A stretch of DNA of 64,000 nt from Prochlorococcus sp. AG-347-B23 (GTDB taxonomy: Bacteria; Cyanobacteriota; Cyanobacteriia; PCC-6307; Cyanobiaceae): positions 33,711 to 97,710 of the forward strand of contig QCBE01000001.1 in NCBI GenBank assembly GCA_003281715.1, given 5' to 3'. Shown here piece by piece: positions 20,070 to 30,220 of the stretch (position 1 is its first letter; each line of letters starts with the position of its first letter). Both the position numbers and the translations under genes were made by a program. A model generated the notes under the pieces. That model did no database searches and was not told the origin of the DNA. It saw only the letters and a program-made list of their open reading frames with translations.

Positions 20070-20600
20070 ATGAAGAAATACTTATCGCCTGGAAACTTAA
20101 TCGTAACCGCTGGGGGTATATTAGCTTTTGTTGGAATGACTGCTTATTTTACAGACTCAGTGAATTTAAGTGTACCTACTTTTTTTTATGGAGTACCTAT
20201 TTTCCTAATTGGCTTAGGGTTAAAGACTTCCGAAATACCTCCTGTAAAGTTATTTGACAAGACAAATTTTGCGACAAATAAATTTAATAGACCAAAAGAA
20301 CTAACAGCATTAGTTAAAGATGTTACAAGATGGAGGTATGGGATAAAAGCTCATCTTGAATCGTCATTAGAATCTTTAAATTTATGGGACGAGGATAACC
20401 CCCCTCAATTAAAAGAAATAGAGGAAATTACAAAGGAAGAAAAAAATGGTCTCAGAATGCGTTTTGAATTAAACGCTGTCCCTCTAGAAAAATGGATTGA
20501 AAAACAAGAAAGATTAAATAGGTTTTTCGTCAAAGGTCTTGAATCAGAATTTATTATCGACGATAATAAAAAAGAATTTGATTTTATTCTCTTTTATTGA
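20070..20600 (+). CDS. DUF2854-family membrane protein
   Basis: A 176-residue protein with two N-terminal hydrophobic helices (about residues 8-26 and 36-51, separated by FTDSVNLSVPTFFYG), followed by a soluble domain rich in charged residues. This matches the cyanobacterial and plastid family DUF2854, function unknown. The gene is 64 bases upstream of argB. Confidence 0.75.
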   Translation: MKKYLSPGNLIVTAGGILAFVGMTAYFTDSVNLSVPTFFYGVPIFLIGLGLKTSEIPPVKLFDKTNFATNKFNRPKELTALVKDVTRWRYGIKAHLESSLESLNLWDEDNPPQLKEIEEITKEEKNGLRMRFELNAVPLEKWIEKQERLNRFFVKGLESEFIIDDNKKEFDFILFY

Positions 20601-20664
20601 ATATAGGGATATATTTGTAAAAACCTAATTTCTCAATTCAATCAAGTTTTAATGAATTTTAATA

Positions 20665-21516
20665 ATGAATGATTCTCAAAGAGTATCAATATTAAGCGAA
20701 GCACTTCCATATATACAAAGTTTCTCAGGTAGAAAAATTGTTATCAAGTATGGTGGTTCTGTTATGGAGAATGATAATTTAAAAAATGCTTTTTTTAGAG
20801 ACATTGCACTTTTATCAACCGTTGGGGTTTGTCCGATAGTAATTCATGGAGGTGGACCAGAGATTAATAATTGGTTAAGGAAATTAGAAATATCTCCTAA
20901 ATTCGAAAATGGATTAAGAATTACTGATCAAAAAACAATGGAAATTGTCGAGATGGTTCTTATGGGTAGAGTTAACAAACAAATTGTAAAAGGCATTAAT
21001 AAAACTGGATCCTTAGCTGTGGGAATATCAGGTCTTGATGGCAACTTAATTCAATCTAGAGAACTAGGAGATGGTAGCCATGGGTTAGTGGGAGAGGTTA
21101 CAAAAATCAATCCTGAAATTTTAGATCCTCTTATTTCTAAAGGATACGTACCAATTATTTCTAGCATTGGATCAACCTTGGAGGGTATTTCCCATAACAT
21201 TAATGCAGATTTTGTTGCTGGAGAAATTGCTGCTGCAATAAATGCAGAAAAACTTATTCTTCTTACTGATACTCAAGGGATTTTAAAAGAAAAAGATAAC
21301 AAAAATAGTCTTGTTGAAAAAACTAATCTCAAAGAGGCAAGGGATTTTATTGATAAAAAAATTGTGACAGAAGGTATGATTCCAAAGACAGAATGCTGTA
21401 TAAGAGCTTTAGCCCAAGGAGTCAAAGCAGCTCACATAATTGATGGAAGAATAGAACATTCATTACTTCTTGAGATTTTTACAAATTCCGGAATAGGTAC
21501 AATGATAGTCGCCTAA
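20665..21516 (+). CDS. argB: Acetylglutamate kinase
   Basis: A 283-residue amino-acid kinase. [17 protein letters not shown] and [11 protein letters not shown] are the expected nucleotide, substrate and arginine-site segments. It phosphorylates N-acetylglutamate, the controlled step of arginine synthesis, and in cyanobacteria is relieved from arginine inhibition by the PII protein. The stop is 3 bases before the next gene's ATG, so they are probably one operon. Confidence 0.97.
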   Translation: MNDSQRVSILSEALPYIQSFSGRKIVIKYGGSVMENDNLKNAFFRDIALLSTVGVCPIVIHGGGPEINNWLRKLEISPKFENGLRITDQKTMEIVEMVLMGRVNKQIVKGINKTGSLAVGISGLDGNLIQSRELGDGSHGLVGEVTKINPEILDPLISKGYVPIISSIGSTLEGISHNINADFVAGEIAAAINAEKLILLTDTQGILKEKDNKNSLVEKTNLKEARDFIDKKIVTEGMIPKTECCIRALAQGVKAAHIIDGRIEHSLLLEIFTNSGIGTMIVA

Positions 21517-21519
21517 CCC

Positions 21520-22629
21520 ATGAAAACTTATGAGCAAGTTTTAGAAAAAGTAGAACTTGCTTTAGCTAAAGGCGAGTATCATTATTGCATTGAATTTCTT
21601 TTACCCATAATCGAATCATTTCCTTTATCAAGCAAAGAGGGAGTAAATTTAAGAACAATCTTAATAACTGCTCTATGTGGTATCAACAAAAAGGAGGAGG
21701 CTAAAAGGTTTTGTAAAGAACTTCTAAAATCTTACGATAATAAGACGAGAGAAAATGCAAAATATTTGATGGAAGTTATAGACTCTCCTGACATTAAAAA
21801 GCCAGAAAATTGGAACGTACAGTTTGAAAGCGACCCATCACTCAATAAAAAATCTCTTAACTCACTACGCAAAAAAAGAGAAGAATTGAAGAAAAAAAAA
21901 TTTATTAATGTAACTGAGATACCAACGGGTGAAACAAAACCCTTTCAGAAAGGCTTTTCACTGATCATTTTTTTAATACTATTATTATTAATTCCACTTT
22001 TAAGTGGCTGCGTAAAAATTGAGGATACCCTTGATCTTAGTGAACTTGATTCAATAACTAATAATTTAGTGATAGAGAGTAAATACATAAAGAAATTTCC
22101 TTGGCAATTAAAATTTGAAGAGAAGATGAAAGATATTTTTCCTCACGCAGAAATTGAACAAAACGAGTCAACCTTTTCTTTGAAACATAAAAATCTCAAT
22201 TTAGAAGATACAAAGCAAGTTCTTAAAATCACCCAAAATACAGCTGGAAAGTTAGCGGGAGAATCAACAAATATAGAAATTAATACTACTCAAAAAAACT
22301 TCATTTTCTTTAAAAAATACTTTTACAGGTTAGATTTGGATCTAAATTCTATTAAAGGCATTGATAATTTAGAACTCATTTTCAAAATTATTCACCCTAA
22401 TAAAGCTATCCTTACCGATAAAAATAATTCAAATTTGGAAATCACAAAAAATCTAATAATTTGGGATTTAAATCAAGGGCAGATAAATAGTCTTGAATTT
22501 TCTTTCTGGAGCCTCAACAAACTCTTGATTGGGATATCTATAATTGTAATAATCATAATATTGGCTTATTTATTAAGATTCTATAGATTTAAATTAGGTT
22601 CAGATTTACCTCAACTTCCATCAAAGTAA
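21520..22629 (+). CDS. Membrane-anchored DUF3153-type protein with TPR-like N-terminus
   Basis: A 369-residue protein in three parts. Residues 1-100 look like short TPR-type helical repeats. A basic linker leads to a helix at about 145-163 ending in LLSGC, which resembles a lipobox inside the chain. The rest (about 165-335) matches the cyanobacterial DUF3153 extracytoplasmic domain, with a second membrane helix near 338-354 and a short tail. It appears to be a fusion of a cytoplasmic domain to a normally separate lipoprotein. Function unknown. The stop abuts the convergent priA stop. Confidence 0.65.
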   Translation: MKTYEQVLEKVELALAKGEYHYCIEFLLPIIESFPLSSKEGVNLRTILITALCGINKKEEAKRFCKELLKSYDNKTRENAKYLMEVIDSPDIKKPENWNVQFESDPSLNKKSLNSLRKKREELKKKKFINVTEIPTGETKPFQKGFSLIIFLILLLLIPLLSGCVKIEDTLDLSELDSITNNLVIESKYIKKFPWQLKFEEKMKDIFPHAEIEQNESTFSLKHKNLNLEDTKQVLKITQNTAGKLAGESTNIEINTTQKNFIFFKKYFYRLDLDLNSIKGIDNLELIFKIIHPNKAILTDKNNSNLEITKNLIIWDLNQGQINSLEFSFWSLNKLLIGISIIVIIIILAYLLRFYRFKLGSDLPQLPSK

Positions 22630-24906
22630 TTACAACTCTGCTGGATTAACATCTATTGTTAAAAAAACATTTTTTGGAATAAGTTTCCATAATATTGATC
22701 TATTAGGTAAAGGTATCTTTGTTCCTTCAGGACCATATATTAATATCTGCCATCTAAATTTTTTACCCACTTTAGCTATTAAACTAGGGGCAGGACCAAT
22801 TAATTTCCAGTTCTTTTTCTCACAAAAACTGAGTAGATATTTTGCTAATTTTATTGCAATTGACTCAGTTAATTCATAATTTTGACCTGATAATTTAAGA
22901 AGGCAAATTGTGCAAAATGGAAATAAATTAGCATCCCTTCTCAATCTCGAGTTTTCAATTAAGAATCTTTCATAATCTCTTTTTTGAAGATACGAAATCA
23001 CCGGATGGTTAGGTTTATATGTTTGAAAAATTACTTTCCCTTTTTTTTGTGCCCTGCCGGCCCTTCCTGCTACTTGCAAAAATAATTGTAATGATTTTTC
23101 TTCTGCTGAAATATCTGGGCGATGAAGCAACCCATCTGCAGCAATAACTACTGAAAGAGTAATATTGGGGATGTCAATACCTTTTGCCAACATCTGAGTA
23201 CCGACAAGAATATCAGCATCACCTTTAGAAAACTTTGAAAGAAGATGTCTATGACCATCCTTTCCTGAAGTTGTATCTCTATCAAAGCGAAGTACTCTTA
23301 AGTCAGGAAACTCTTCATTTAAAAACTCTATTACCCTTTGCGTACCAATTCCAAAAGGTTTGAAAGCAGTTGAATGACAATCTGGGCAACGATTGATCAA
23401 TTTTGATTTATGATCACACCAATGACACCTTAACCATTTTTTCCCTTGTGATCCGATATGAACTGATAAAGGAACGTCACAGTTGGGGCAATTTATTAAA
23501 TATCCGCAATTTCTACAACTTAAAAATCCACTATGCCCCCTCCTGGGGATCAAAATTATTGCTTGCTCTTTTTTTAAGCGTAATTGAGGAAGCAAATGTA
23601 ATAATTCATTGGAAAAAATTTTCATATTTTTCTTCTTGAACTCATCCCGCATATCAATAATTTTTATTTCAGGAGTCTCATTTCTGGATATCCTTTGAAT
23701 CATTCTTACCAATTTAAAATCCCTGTCAAAAATACACTTTTTCCAAGTCTTCATTGATGGAGTTGCACTCCCAAAAATTAACTTTGCAGAATTCCTTTTT
23801 ACTATTTCAATAGCGATCTCTCTTGCGTCATAGCAAGGCATAGGACTATCTTGCTTATAAGAAACATCATGTTCTTCATCCATTATTATTAATCCCAGAT
23901 TTTTGATTGGAAGAAAAACTGCCGACCTTGCACCTATTACTATTAAAGGTTCATTAGCATTAATAATTTTCTTCCAAACTAAAGTTCTATGATCAGGAGA
24001 ACAATTACTATGATATTCGTAGACGACATTATTAAATCGCCTACTAAACCTATCAATAAGTTGAGGAATTAATCCAATTTCTGGGGCTAGTATCAAACAA
24101 CTTTTTTTCTTAAGAAATTGATCTTCAGCAATTCTCATATACACTTCTGTTTTACCTGAACCTGTTTCGCCCCAAAGCAGTAATGCATCTCCTGGTTTCA
24201 TTGTTTGAAATTCTTGAAATGCAATTTTTTGCTCATTTGTAAGATTTGGTTTTTTCGTTGCGATATGATCTTTTAAGAAGGATTTTAATTTACTATTTAT
24301 ATTTTTTTTTCTTTTAGATTTAGCAAGATAATTTTTACTAACCATTGAGTTAATTAGAGTGTAATTAAAACCAGACTTTATTAATTCACTTTGCCAATTA
24401 CCTTTTTTAGATAAAGTATCCATTAAAAAAAATTCTTTTTTGGTTAATCCATTTTTCTTAATATCAAATTCTTTTTTAGTTTCAATCCATATTTGATCTT
24501 TTAAACCTTTAGAGAAATTTTTATATTTACCAATCCAGCCAGGAGGAAATGCAGTTTTAAACATTTTTAAATTACTAACCATATAAAAAGAGGCTAGGGA
24601 TTCTATCAATTCTCTCCAAGATTCATCAATTATTTTTTTCTGCAAAATACTTTCAACAAACAAATATCTTATATTTTTCCCTCCAGTAATATTTGATTCA
24701 TCATTATTAATTGTCGAAAAGTCTTTTTTGGAGATCACCAACCCATTCAATAATCTCCCCCTTAGTCTTACACTTACAATATCTCCAACTTCTGCTCCAA
24801 GATTATTTCCATCTAAATAGTAAAAGCTTTCATTACTACTACCTATATCAAGCAAAATTTCCAATTTATAGGAGATATTTAATAACTGATTACTTGCCGG
24901 CTTCAA
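22630..24906 (-). CDS. priA: Primosomal protein N' (replication restart helicase)
   Basis: A 758-residue superfamily 2 helicase. Walker A GETGSGKT is at residues 246-253, the DEEHD box follows, and eight paired cysteines form the zinc-binding region (CRNCGYLINCPNC and CHWCDHK ... CPDCHS). The C-terminal helicase motifs (VGTQMLAKGID and QVAGRAGR) are intact. It reloads the replisome at stalled forks and interacts with the SSB tip. The 321-base region upstream also leads to the sigma factor gene. Confidence 0.96.
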   Translation of the reverse strand: MKPASNQLLNISYKLEILLDIGSSNESFYYLDGNNLGAEVGDIVSVRLRGRLLNGLVISKKDFSTINNDESNITGGKNIRYLFVESILQKKIIDESWRELIESLASFYMVSNLKMFKTAFPPGWIGKYKNFSKGLKDQIWIETKKEFDIKKNGLTKKEFFLMDTLSKKGNWQSELIKSGFNYTLINSMVSKNYLAKSKRKKNINSKLKSFLKDHIATKKPNLTNEQKIAFQEFQTMKPGDALLLWGETGSGKTEVYMRIAEDQFLKKKSCLILAPEIGLIPQLIDRFSRRFNNVVYEYHSNCSPDHRTLVWKKIINANEPLIVIGARSAVFLPIKNLGLIIMDEEHDVSYKQDSPMPCYDAREIAIEIVKRNSAKLIFGSATPSMKTWKKCIFDRDFKLVRMIQRISRNETPEIKIIDMRDEFKKKNMKIFSNELLHLLPQLRLKKEQAIILIPRRGHSGFLSCRNCGYLINCPNCDVPLSVHIGSQGKKWLRCHWCDHKSKLINRCPDCHSTAFKPFGIGTQRVIEFLNEEFPDLRVLRFDRDTTSGKDGHRHLLSKFSKGDADILVGTQMLAKGIDIPNITLSVVIAADGLLHRPDISAEEKSLQLFLQVAGRAGRAQKKGKVIFQTYKPNHPVISYLQKRDYERFLIENSRLRRDANLFPFCTICLLKLSGQNYELTESIAIKLAKYLLSFCEKKNWKLIGPAPSLIAKVGKKFRWQILIYGPEGTKIPLPNRSILWKLIPKNVFLTIDVNPAEL

Positions 24907-25227
24907 AACTTTTTCTTAGTATTGGATTGTTGAACATTCCACAAAGTGTTTTTTGCACATTGTAAGTATCCTGCTCTTAAGGGAGACATGAAGCTCTGAT
25001 CATTGACTGAAAATTCAAAAATGATCTGCCTGTCTGAGAAATCCCAAGACTTTTTACTTTAGGTAATCTATAGCACTATTTAAATTTTTCAACAATTTAG
25101 AAAACTTTTCTTATTCTCATTTTGTGAAAAAGTTTTTTAAACATTAAGGGGACTTTACTACTAAATGTTCAAATTAGCCCTAAATAAAATTTTATCTAGT
25201 TAAATTCACCGTAGAAAGGAGTCAATT
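24907..25227. other. 321-base divergent intergenic region, priA / rpoD
   Basis: There is no credible gene here. It must hold the promoters of priA (minus) and rpoD (plus). Two inverted repeats are visible: 25101-25110 with 25126-25136 (AAAACTTTTC versus GAAAAAGTTTT) and the near-palindrome at 25181-25198 (18 bases, one mismatched pair). A TTGACT at about 25002-25007 has no good -10 partner at proper spacing. The long leader suggests regulated sigma factor expression. Confidence 0.5.
25215..25221 (+). promoter_or_regulatory. Strong ribosome binding site of rpoD
   Basis: AAAGGAG lies 6 bases before the ATG at 25228. This is a near-perfect Shine-Dalgarno sequence in a genome where most genes in this window show none, so it fixes the rpoD start and suggests high translation. 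Confidence 0.8.
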
Positions 25228-26409
25228 ATGTGTCCAGTCACAGCAGAATCAAAGAATTCCAAGCCTAGTTCAAAAAAAAAGATCAATAAAAAAATTAATA
25301 CAAATTTAGAAACAGTAGTTGAAGAAGATAGTAATAAAAATAATCAAAATTTTCAGACATCTGCTGAGTTAAACGAAAGCAATATTGAAAATAACAATAA
25401 TGAATTTAGTGATTCTGAAGAAGATAAAGGACTCGGGAATATAAAACTTGGGCCAAAAGGTATCTACACTGAAGATTCAATAAGAGTTTATCTCCAAGAA
25501 ATTGGAAGAATTAGACTTTTAAGACCAGATGAAGAAATTGAGCTTGCAAGAAAAATTGCTGACTTACTCCAATTAGAGGAGCTAGCAACTCAATATGAGT
25601 CAGAAAAAGGACATTTTCCATCTGTAAGAGAATGGGCCGAGTTAATAGATATGCCTCTTCCCAAATTTAGAAGAAGGCTTCTATTAGGGCGGAGAGCTAA
25701 AGAAAAAATGGTTCAATCAAATTTAAGATTAGTTGTTTCCATTGCTAAAAAATATATGAACAGAGGTTTATCATTTCAAGATTTAATCCAAGAAGGAAGT
25801 CTGGGTCTAATTAGGGCAGCGGAAAAATTTGACCATGAAAAAGGTTATAAGTTCTCTACATATGCAACTTGGTGGATTCGCCAAGCCATTACAAGAGCAA
25901 TTGCGGATCAAAGTAGAACTATTAGATTACCAGTTCACTTATACGAGACAATATCCAGAATTAAAAAAACCACAAAAGTTCTTAGCCAAGAATTTGGCAG
26001 GAAACCTAGTGAAGAAGAAATCGCTGAGAGTATGGAAATGACAATCGAAAAATTAAGATTTATAGCTAAAAGTGCGCAACTTCCTATTTCTTTAGAAACT
26101 CCAATAGGGAAAGAAGAAGACTCAAGACTAGGAGACTTTATAGAGGCTGATATAGAAAATCCAGAGCAAGATGTTTCTAAAACTTTACTAAGAGAAGATT
26201 TGGAAGGAGTATTAGCCACTCTTAGTCCAAGAGAAAGAGATGTTCTCAGATTGAGATATGGAATTGATGATGGAAGAATGAAAACTCTTGAAGAAATTGG
26301 CCAGATTTTTGATGTGACTAGAGAAAGAATTAGACAAATAGAGGCAAAAGCCCTAAGAAAACTTAGACATCCAAATCGAAATGGGGTTTTAAAAGAATAT
26401 ATAAAATAA
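25228..26409 (+). CDS. rpoD: Principal RNA polymerase sigma factor (sigma-70 group 1)
   Basis: A 393-residue sigma factor, also called sigA. A variable acidic, Asn/Ser-rich N-terminal part of about 75 residues is followed by region 1.2 ([16 protein letters not shown]), region 2 ([18 protein letters not shown] and [10 protein letters not shown]), region 3 and region 4 with a helix-turn-helix ([18 protein letters not shown]). It directs the polymerase to housekeeping promoters. Group 2 factors share the core, but a long acidic N-terminus and full region 1.2 favour the principal sigma. hemC follows 97 bases later. Confidence 0.93.
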   Translation: MCPVTAESKNSKPSSKKKINKKINTNLETVVEEDSNKNNQNFQTSAELNESNIENNNNEFSDSEEDKGLGNIKLGPKGIYTEDSIRVYLQEIGRIRLLRPDEEIELARKIADLLQLEELATQYESEKGHFPSVREWAELIDMPLPKFRRRLLLGRRAKEKMVQSNLRLVVSIAKKYMNRGLSFQDLIQEGSLGLIRAAEKFDHEKGYKFSTYATWWIRQAITRAIADQSRTIRLPVHLYETISRIKKTTKVLSQEFGRKPSEEEIAESMEMTIEKLRFIAKSAQLPISLETPIGKEEDSRLGDFIEADIENPEQDVSKTLLREDLEGVLATLSPRERDVLRLRYGIDDGRMKTLEEIGQIFDVTRERIRQIEAKALRKLRHPNRNGVLKEYIK

Positions 26410-26506
26410 AAAAAGTTAAGTATAATAATTAGCTTTAAAAACTGGCAAAATAATAGCCTAAAATAAATTTGACTTAATTTTTAATTCAAATTCAAAATAA
26501 TATTTA

Positions 26507-27457
26507 ATGACTAATTTTAAGCTAAAAATAGCTAGTAGAAGAAGTAAACTAGCAATGGTTCAAACTTTATGGGTTAAAGATCAACTAGAAAGGAATATTC
26601 CCAATTTAGAGGTATCTATAGAAGCTATGGCAACTCAAGGTGACAAAATCCTTGATGTAGCCTTAGCAAAAATAGGCGACAAAGGCTTATTTACAAAAGA
26701 ACTTGAAGCACAAATGCTCGTAGGCCATGCAGATATAGCAGTACATTCTCTAAAAGATTTACCAACCAATTTGCCTAATGGCCTTAAATTAGGATGCATT
26801 ACAAAAAGGGAGGATCCTGCAGATGCTTTAGTAGTAAACAAAAAAAATGACTGTTATAAATTAGAAAACTTACCTGAAGGTTCGATTGTTGGAACAAGCT
26901 CCCTAAGAAGACTTGCACAATTAAGAAATAAGTACCCACATCTTGTTTTCAAAGATATCAGGGGAAATGTTATTACAAGAATTGAAAAATTAGATGCAGG
27001 AGAATTTGATTGTATAATTCTTGCGGCCGCTGGTTTAAAGAGATTAGGCTTTGAATCAAGAATTCACCAGATTATCCCAAGTGAAGTTTCCCTTCATGCC
27101 GTTGGCCAAGGAGCACTAGGCATTGAATGTAAATCTGATGATAAAAAAGTTTTAGAAATTATAAATATCTTAGAAGATAAACCCACCAGTCAAAGATGTC
27201 TAGCAGAAAGGGCTTTTTTAAGAGAGCTTGAAGGTGGATGCCAAGTCCCAATAGGTGTGAATAGTAAAATTCAGAATGAACAACTTTGCCTTACTGGTAT
27301 GGTTGCATCTCTTGATGGAGAACGGCTTATTAAAGATCAATATATTGGCAATATTAATGATCCCGAAGAAGTAGGCAAAGAACTATCTAAAAAATTAAAG
27401 CAACAAGGTGCCGAAGAAATACTAAGCGAAATATTTGAAAAATTTAGAGAAAAATAA
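26507..27457 (+). CDS. hemC: Porphobilinogen deaminase (hydroxymethylbilane synthase)
   Basis: A 316-residue enzyme, a normal length. The dipyrromethane-cofactor cysteine is C245 in [11 protein letters not shown], and [20 protein letters not shown] and [11 protein letters not shown] are the expected conserved blocks. It polymerises four porphobilinogens into hydroxymethylbilane for haem, chlorophyll and cobalamin. The window also holds hemH and hemL. The stop is 6 bases from the stop of the convergent pyrophosphatase gene. Confidence 0.97.
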   Translation: MTNFKLKIASRRSKLAMVQTLWVKDQLERNIPNLEVSIEAMATQGDKILDVALAKIGDKGLFTKELEAQMLVGHADIAVHSLKDLPTNLPNGLKLGCITKREDPADALVVNKKNDCYKLENLPEGSIVGTSSLRRLAQLRNKYPHLVFKDIRGNVITRIEKLDAGEFDCIILAAAGLKRLGFESRIHQIIPSEVSLHAVGQGALGIECKSDDKKVLEIINILEDKPTSQRCLAERAFLRELEGGCQVPIGVNSKIQNEQLCLTGMVASLDGERLIKDQYIGNINDPEEVGKELSKKLKQQGAEEILSEIFEKFREK

Positions 27458-27478
27458 AATTAGTTAATTTACTAATTT
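27457..27478. terminator. AT-rich hairpin between hemC and ppa paralogue stops
   Basis: AAATTAGT (27457-27464) pairs perfectly with ACTAATTT (27471-27478) around a 6-base loop. On the minus strand it is followed by a T-rich run, so it could end the pyrophosphatase transcript. It overlaps that gene's last codons. The all-AT stem is weak. Confidence 0.35.
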
Positions 27479-28054
27479 AGGATCAATTTCTTTTTTGTAT
27501 CTCTCTTCACAATCTTTAATCACTTTAACAGCTTCTTCTATCCCAAAAAAACCATTGACAGTACATGTTCCTGGTTTTTTAAGATCTTTGTAGTGCTCCC
27601 AATAATACTTTGTTTCTTTTAACCAATGATCTCCAAGGTCTTCATAACTTGAGATATGATCCATTCTTTTATCATCTGCTAGAACCGCTATTACCTTATC
27701 ATCGACCTCCCCACCATCATCAAATTTCATCACCCCAATAATCCTTGCTTCCACAATAGATCCGGGTATCAATGGCTCAGTTACCCCAACAATTTCTACA
27801 TCAAGCGGATCTCCATCTTCATCCCATGTCCTTGGAATACATCCATAAGCAAAAGGATAAGCAAGTGATGAATAACCTACCCTATCAAGTTTAAGATGGC
27901 CCGTTTCTGTAATTAATTCATATTTATTTATGGTATTAGAGTTCAATTCAACAATAGTGTTTATTATTGTATTTGAGCTATCAGTGAAAGCATTTAGTAT
28001 GTGTAATAAATTTGGGGTAACCCTGCTTGGGGGCTGATTTAGATTTGCCATCAA
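27464..28054 (-). CDS. Family I inorganic pyrophosphatase, second and intact copy
   Basis: A 196-residue soluble pyrophosphatase. Unlike the copy at 12169, it keeps every residue I can check: the signature DEDGDPLDVEIV with D80, D82 and D85, the YPFAYG tyrosines, DDGGEVDDK and the YK pair (Y155, K156). It has a longer N-terminus than the cyanobacterial MDLSRIP type. It is probably the main cytosolic pyrophosphatase, pulling biosynthetic reactions forward. It looks like a different lineage from the first copy, perhaps acquired by transfer. The start could be the second ATG, one codon later. Confidence 0.9.
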   Translation of the reverse strand: MMANLNQPPSRVTPNLLHILNAFTDSSNTIINTIVELNSNTINKYELITETGHLKLDRVGYSSLAYPFAYGCIPRTWDEDGDPLDVEIVGVTEPLIPGSIVEARIIGVMKFDDGGEVDDKVIAVLADDKRMDHISSYEDLGDHWLKETKYYWEHYKDLKKPGTCTVNGFFGIEEAVKVIKDCEERYKKEIDPKLVN

Positions 28055-28114
28055 GAAATTATTTTTGTTTATCTTACATCCTCACACCTAACCAAATTCT
28101 TTAAAAGTAATGTT

Positions 28115-29620
28115 TCAGCAAAAATCATTTATTTTAGTCCTTAAATGGTTAATAAAATAGTTTGGCGATAGTTCTTCATTAGTTACAGCTCTTACCAACT
28201 CCATACAATTAACTGATCTGCCATATTTATGTATATTATTTTTTAACCAAAAGATGATCTTTTGATATTCACCATTTTCAATTAAGTTGTCAATCAAACC
28301 TATGTCTTTTTCCATTTGAGAAGATATTTGCGCACTTACAACATGTCCTAACAAATATGAGGGGAAATATCCAAACGCTCCTTCACTCCAATGAACATCT
28401 TGAAGACAACCTTCTGAATCATTAGGTGGTTTAATTCCTAGGAGTTCATCATATCTTTTATTCCATTCTGTTGGAATATCTTCAGCAGGTAACCCTCTTT
28501 CAATTAAATCTATTTCAAGTTCAGTTCTTATTAATATGTGTAAGCCATAAGTCAATTCATCCGCTTCAACCCTATTTAATCCTACTTCCAAATGATTAAT
28601 TGATTTCCATAGTTCTAAATAATTATTAAGAGAACATCCAGCCGAAACAAATTTATTAAAAAATCTTTTTGAAAAAGATTTGGATTTAACTATTCTATTT
28701 TCCCAAAATAAAGATTGACTTTCATGAATACCCATAGAGGTTGCTTGACCTAAAGGCCAAGCAAACCATTGATGACTTTGTGATGGCAAACCCTGCTCAT
28801 AAATAGAATGCCCCCACTCATGCGCAGTTGCTAAAAAACTTGATAATGGTTCACCTTCGACAATTCTTGTCGTAATCCTGTAATCATTAGGCCCTAATGT
28901 AATCGAAAAAGGATGGGGAGATTTGCCAACAACAACTAGATCTTTATCTCTCCCAAACTCATCAAGTAATTGAGAACATAAATTATGTTGGGATTCTGGA
29001 CTCAAATCCCAGTGATATTTCTTTGATTTATTAATATTTCTAATCAACTCTGGGAGAGTGTCTTTCAAAGGCTGAAACATTTTGTTCAACCATTTCAAAT
29101 TTAATTCAGGCTCAAAGGGTTGGGCTAAAGTTTCCCATGGTGAATATTGATCTGATATTTGTTTTGCCTCTTCAATCCGCAATTTAACTAATTCTTTAAA
29201 AAATGGAAGAAAAATTTTAAAATCTGATTTTTCCTTAGCTTCTTGCCAACTTTCATACCCTTTAGATTTTGCCTTTGCTAGAGACTCAACTAATTTAGGA
29301 TCTAAATTTCTTTCTCTATTAAATTCCTTCGATAAAAGACTAATATTTCTTTCTTTATCTTTTATGAAAAGTTGATTATCGGAATTTCGTTCAATATCTG
29401 CTAGTTCATTTTTAGCAGATTGTATTAAATTAGAAAATTCCTCGGAAGAATTTCTTTCATGCAATACTTTTGCAATATAAGTGAGTTGTTCAGACCTCCA
29501 AGAAGCACCTTTCTTTGGCATTCCAGTATTCTGATCCCAATAAAGTGTATTTTGGATTGAACCTAATATTTGTGTTTCTTTAAGGTAAGCACCCAGCTTA
29601 TTCCAATGAGTTTCAGCCAA
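28115..29620 (-). CDS. M32-family metallocarboxypeptidase (Taq type)
   Basis: A 501-residue protein, the typical M32 length. The zinc motif HEWGH spans residues 267-271, with the downstream glutamate region GIHESQSLFWENRI, and a late VGLNRVEADELTYGLHI stretch as in carboxypeptidase Taq. It removes C-terminal amino acids from peptides in the cytosol. Upstream lies a perfect 16-base palindrome at 29641-29656 that may control it. Confidence 0.93.
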   Translation of the reverse strand: MAETHWNKLGAYLKETQILGSIQNTLYWDQNTGMPKKGASWRSEQLTYIAKVLHERNSSEEFSNLIQSAKNELADIERNSDNQLFIKDKERNISLLSKEFNRERNLDPKLVESLAKAKSKGYESWQEAKEKSDFKIFLPFFKELVKLRIEEAKQISDQYSPWETLAQPFEPELNLKWLNKMFQPLKDTLPELIRNINKSKKYHWDLSPESQHNLCSQLLDEFGRDKDLVVVGKSPHPFSITLGPNDYRITTRIVEGEPLSSFLATAHEWGHSIYEQGLPSQSHQWFAWPLGQATSMGIHESQSLFWENRIVKSKSFSKRFFNKFVSAGCSLNNYLELWKSINHLEVGLNRVEADELTYGLHILIRTELEIDLIERGLPAEDIPTEWNKRYDELLGIKPPNDSEGCLQDVHWSEGAFGYFPSYLLGHVVSAQISSQMEKDIGLIDNLIENGEYQKIIFWLKNNIHKYGRSVNCMELVRAVTNEELSPNYFINHLRTKINDFC

Positions 29621-29640
29621 AGATTTAAATGGAAATTAAA

Positions 29641-29656
29641 TTTATCTTAAGATAAA
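29641..29656. promoter_or_regulatory. Perfect 16-base palindrome upstream of the M32 gene
   Basis: TTTATCTTAAGATAAA is a perfect inverted repeat starting 21 bases upstream of the carboxypeptidase start and 73 bases from the yjbQ start. Its symmetry and position between divergent genes suggest an operator for a dimeric regulator. In AT-rich DNA a chance palindrome is possible. Confidence 0.35.
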
Positions 29657-29728
29657 AATTTTAATGTCTGCAGTAAAACATGCATCTTTATCCATAATAG
29701 GATATTGATTAATTAAGTTTTAACTTAT

Positions 29729-30184
29729 ATGGAACAAATATTTTCAAAATTAAAATTCATAACCCATGGCGAGGGTTTTATTGATATCACATATGATTTA
29801 AATTTATGTGTTAAAAAAAATAATTTTCATTCCGGAATTTTAAATTTAACTTCCCTTCATACCAGTTGCAGTTTAACTATTAATGAAAACGCAGATCCAA
29901 ATGTATTAAGGGACTTAAAAAAGTATATGCAATCAATAGTTCCCTATGATTCCTACTTAACCTTGTCAAAAAATAGAGAAGAAATATCCTATAGACATTA
30001 TCAAGAGGGGGCTGACGACATGCCAGCACATATTAAAACATCCCTAACAAACACTTGTTTATCTTTAAGTTTTCAAGACGGAAAAATTATGCTTGGCTCA
30101 TGGCAAGCAGTTTATTTATGGGAACATCGATTTGATCAAAAAGAAAGAATCATTAATGTACATATAATTGGTGAGAAAATGTAA
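29729..30184 (+). CDS. YjbQ / UPF0047 family protein
   Basis: A 151-residue protein with the family blocks LHTSCSLTINENADPNV, HYQEGADDMPAH and LGSWQAVYLWEHR, which contain conserved histidines and acidic residues. The E. coli member has thiamin-phosphate synthase side activity, but the physiological role is unknown. It starts a four-gene plus-strand run with the pterin dehydratase, the GTPase and the permease. Confidence 0.88.
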   Translation: MEQIFSKLKFITHGEGFIDITYDLNLCVKKNNFHSGILNLTSLHTSCSLTINENADPNVLRDLKKYMQSIVPYDSYLTLSKNREEISYRHYQEGADDMPAHIKTSLTNTCLSLSFQDGKIMLGSWQAVYLWEHRFDQKERIINVHIIGEKM

Positions 30185-30220
30185 AATATTTATAATGTAA
30201 TAAGTCAGATTTCTTATTTA

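Noticed and set aside
28076..28088. Sequence ACATCCTCACACC resembling the unpaired core of the Yfr1 small RNA
   Set aside because: The match is incomplete and I see no flanking hairpins as in true Yfr1.
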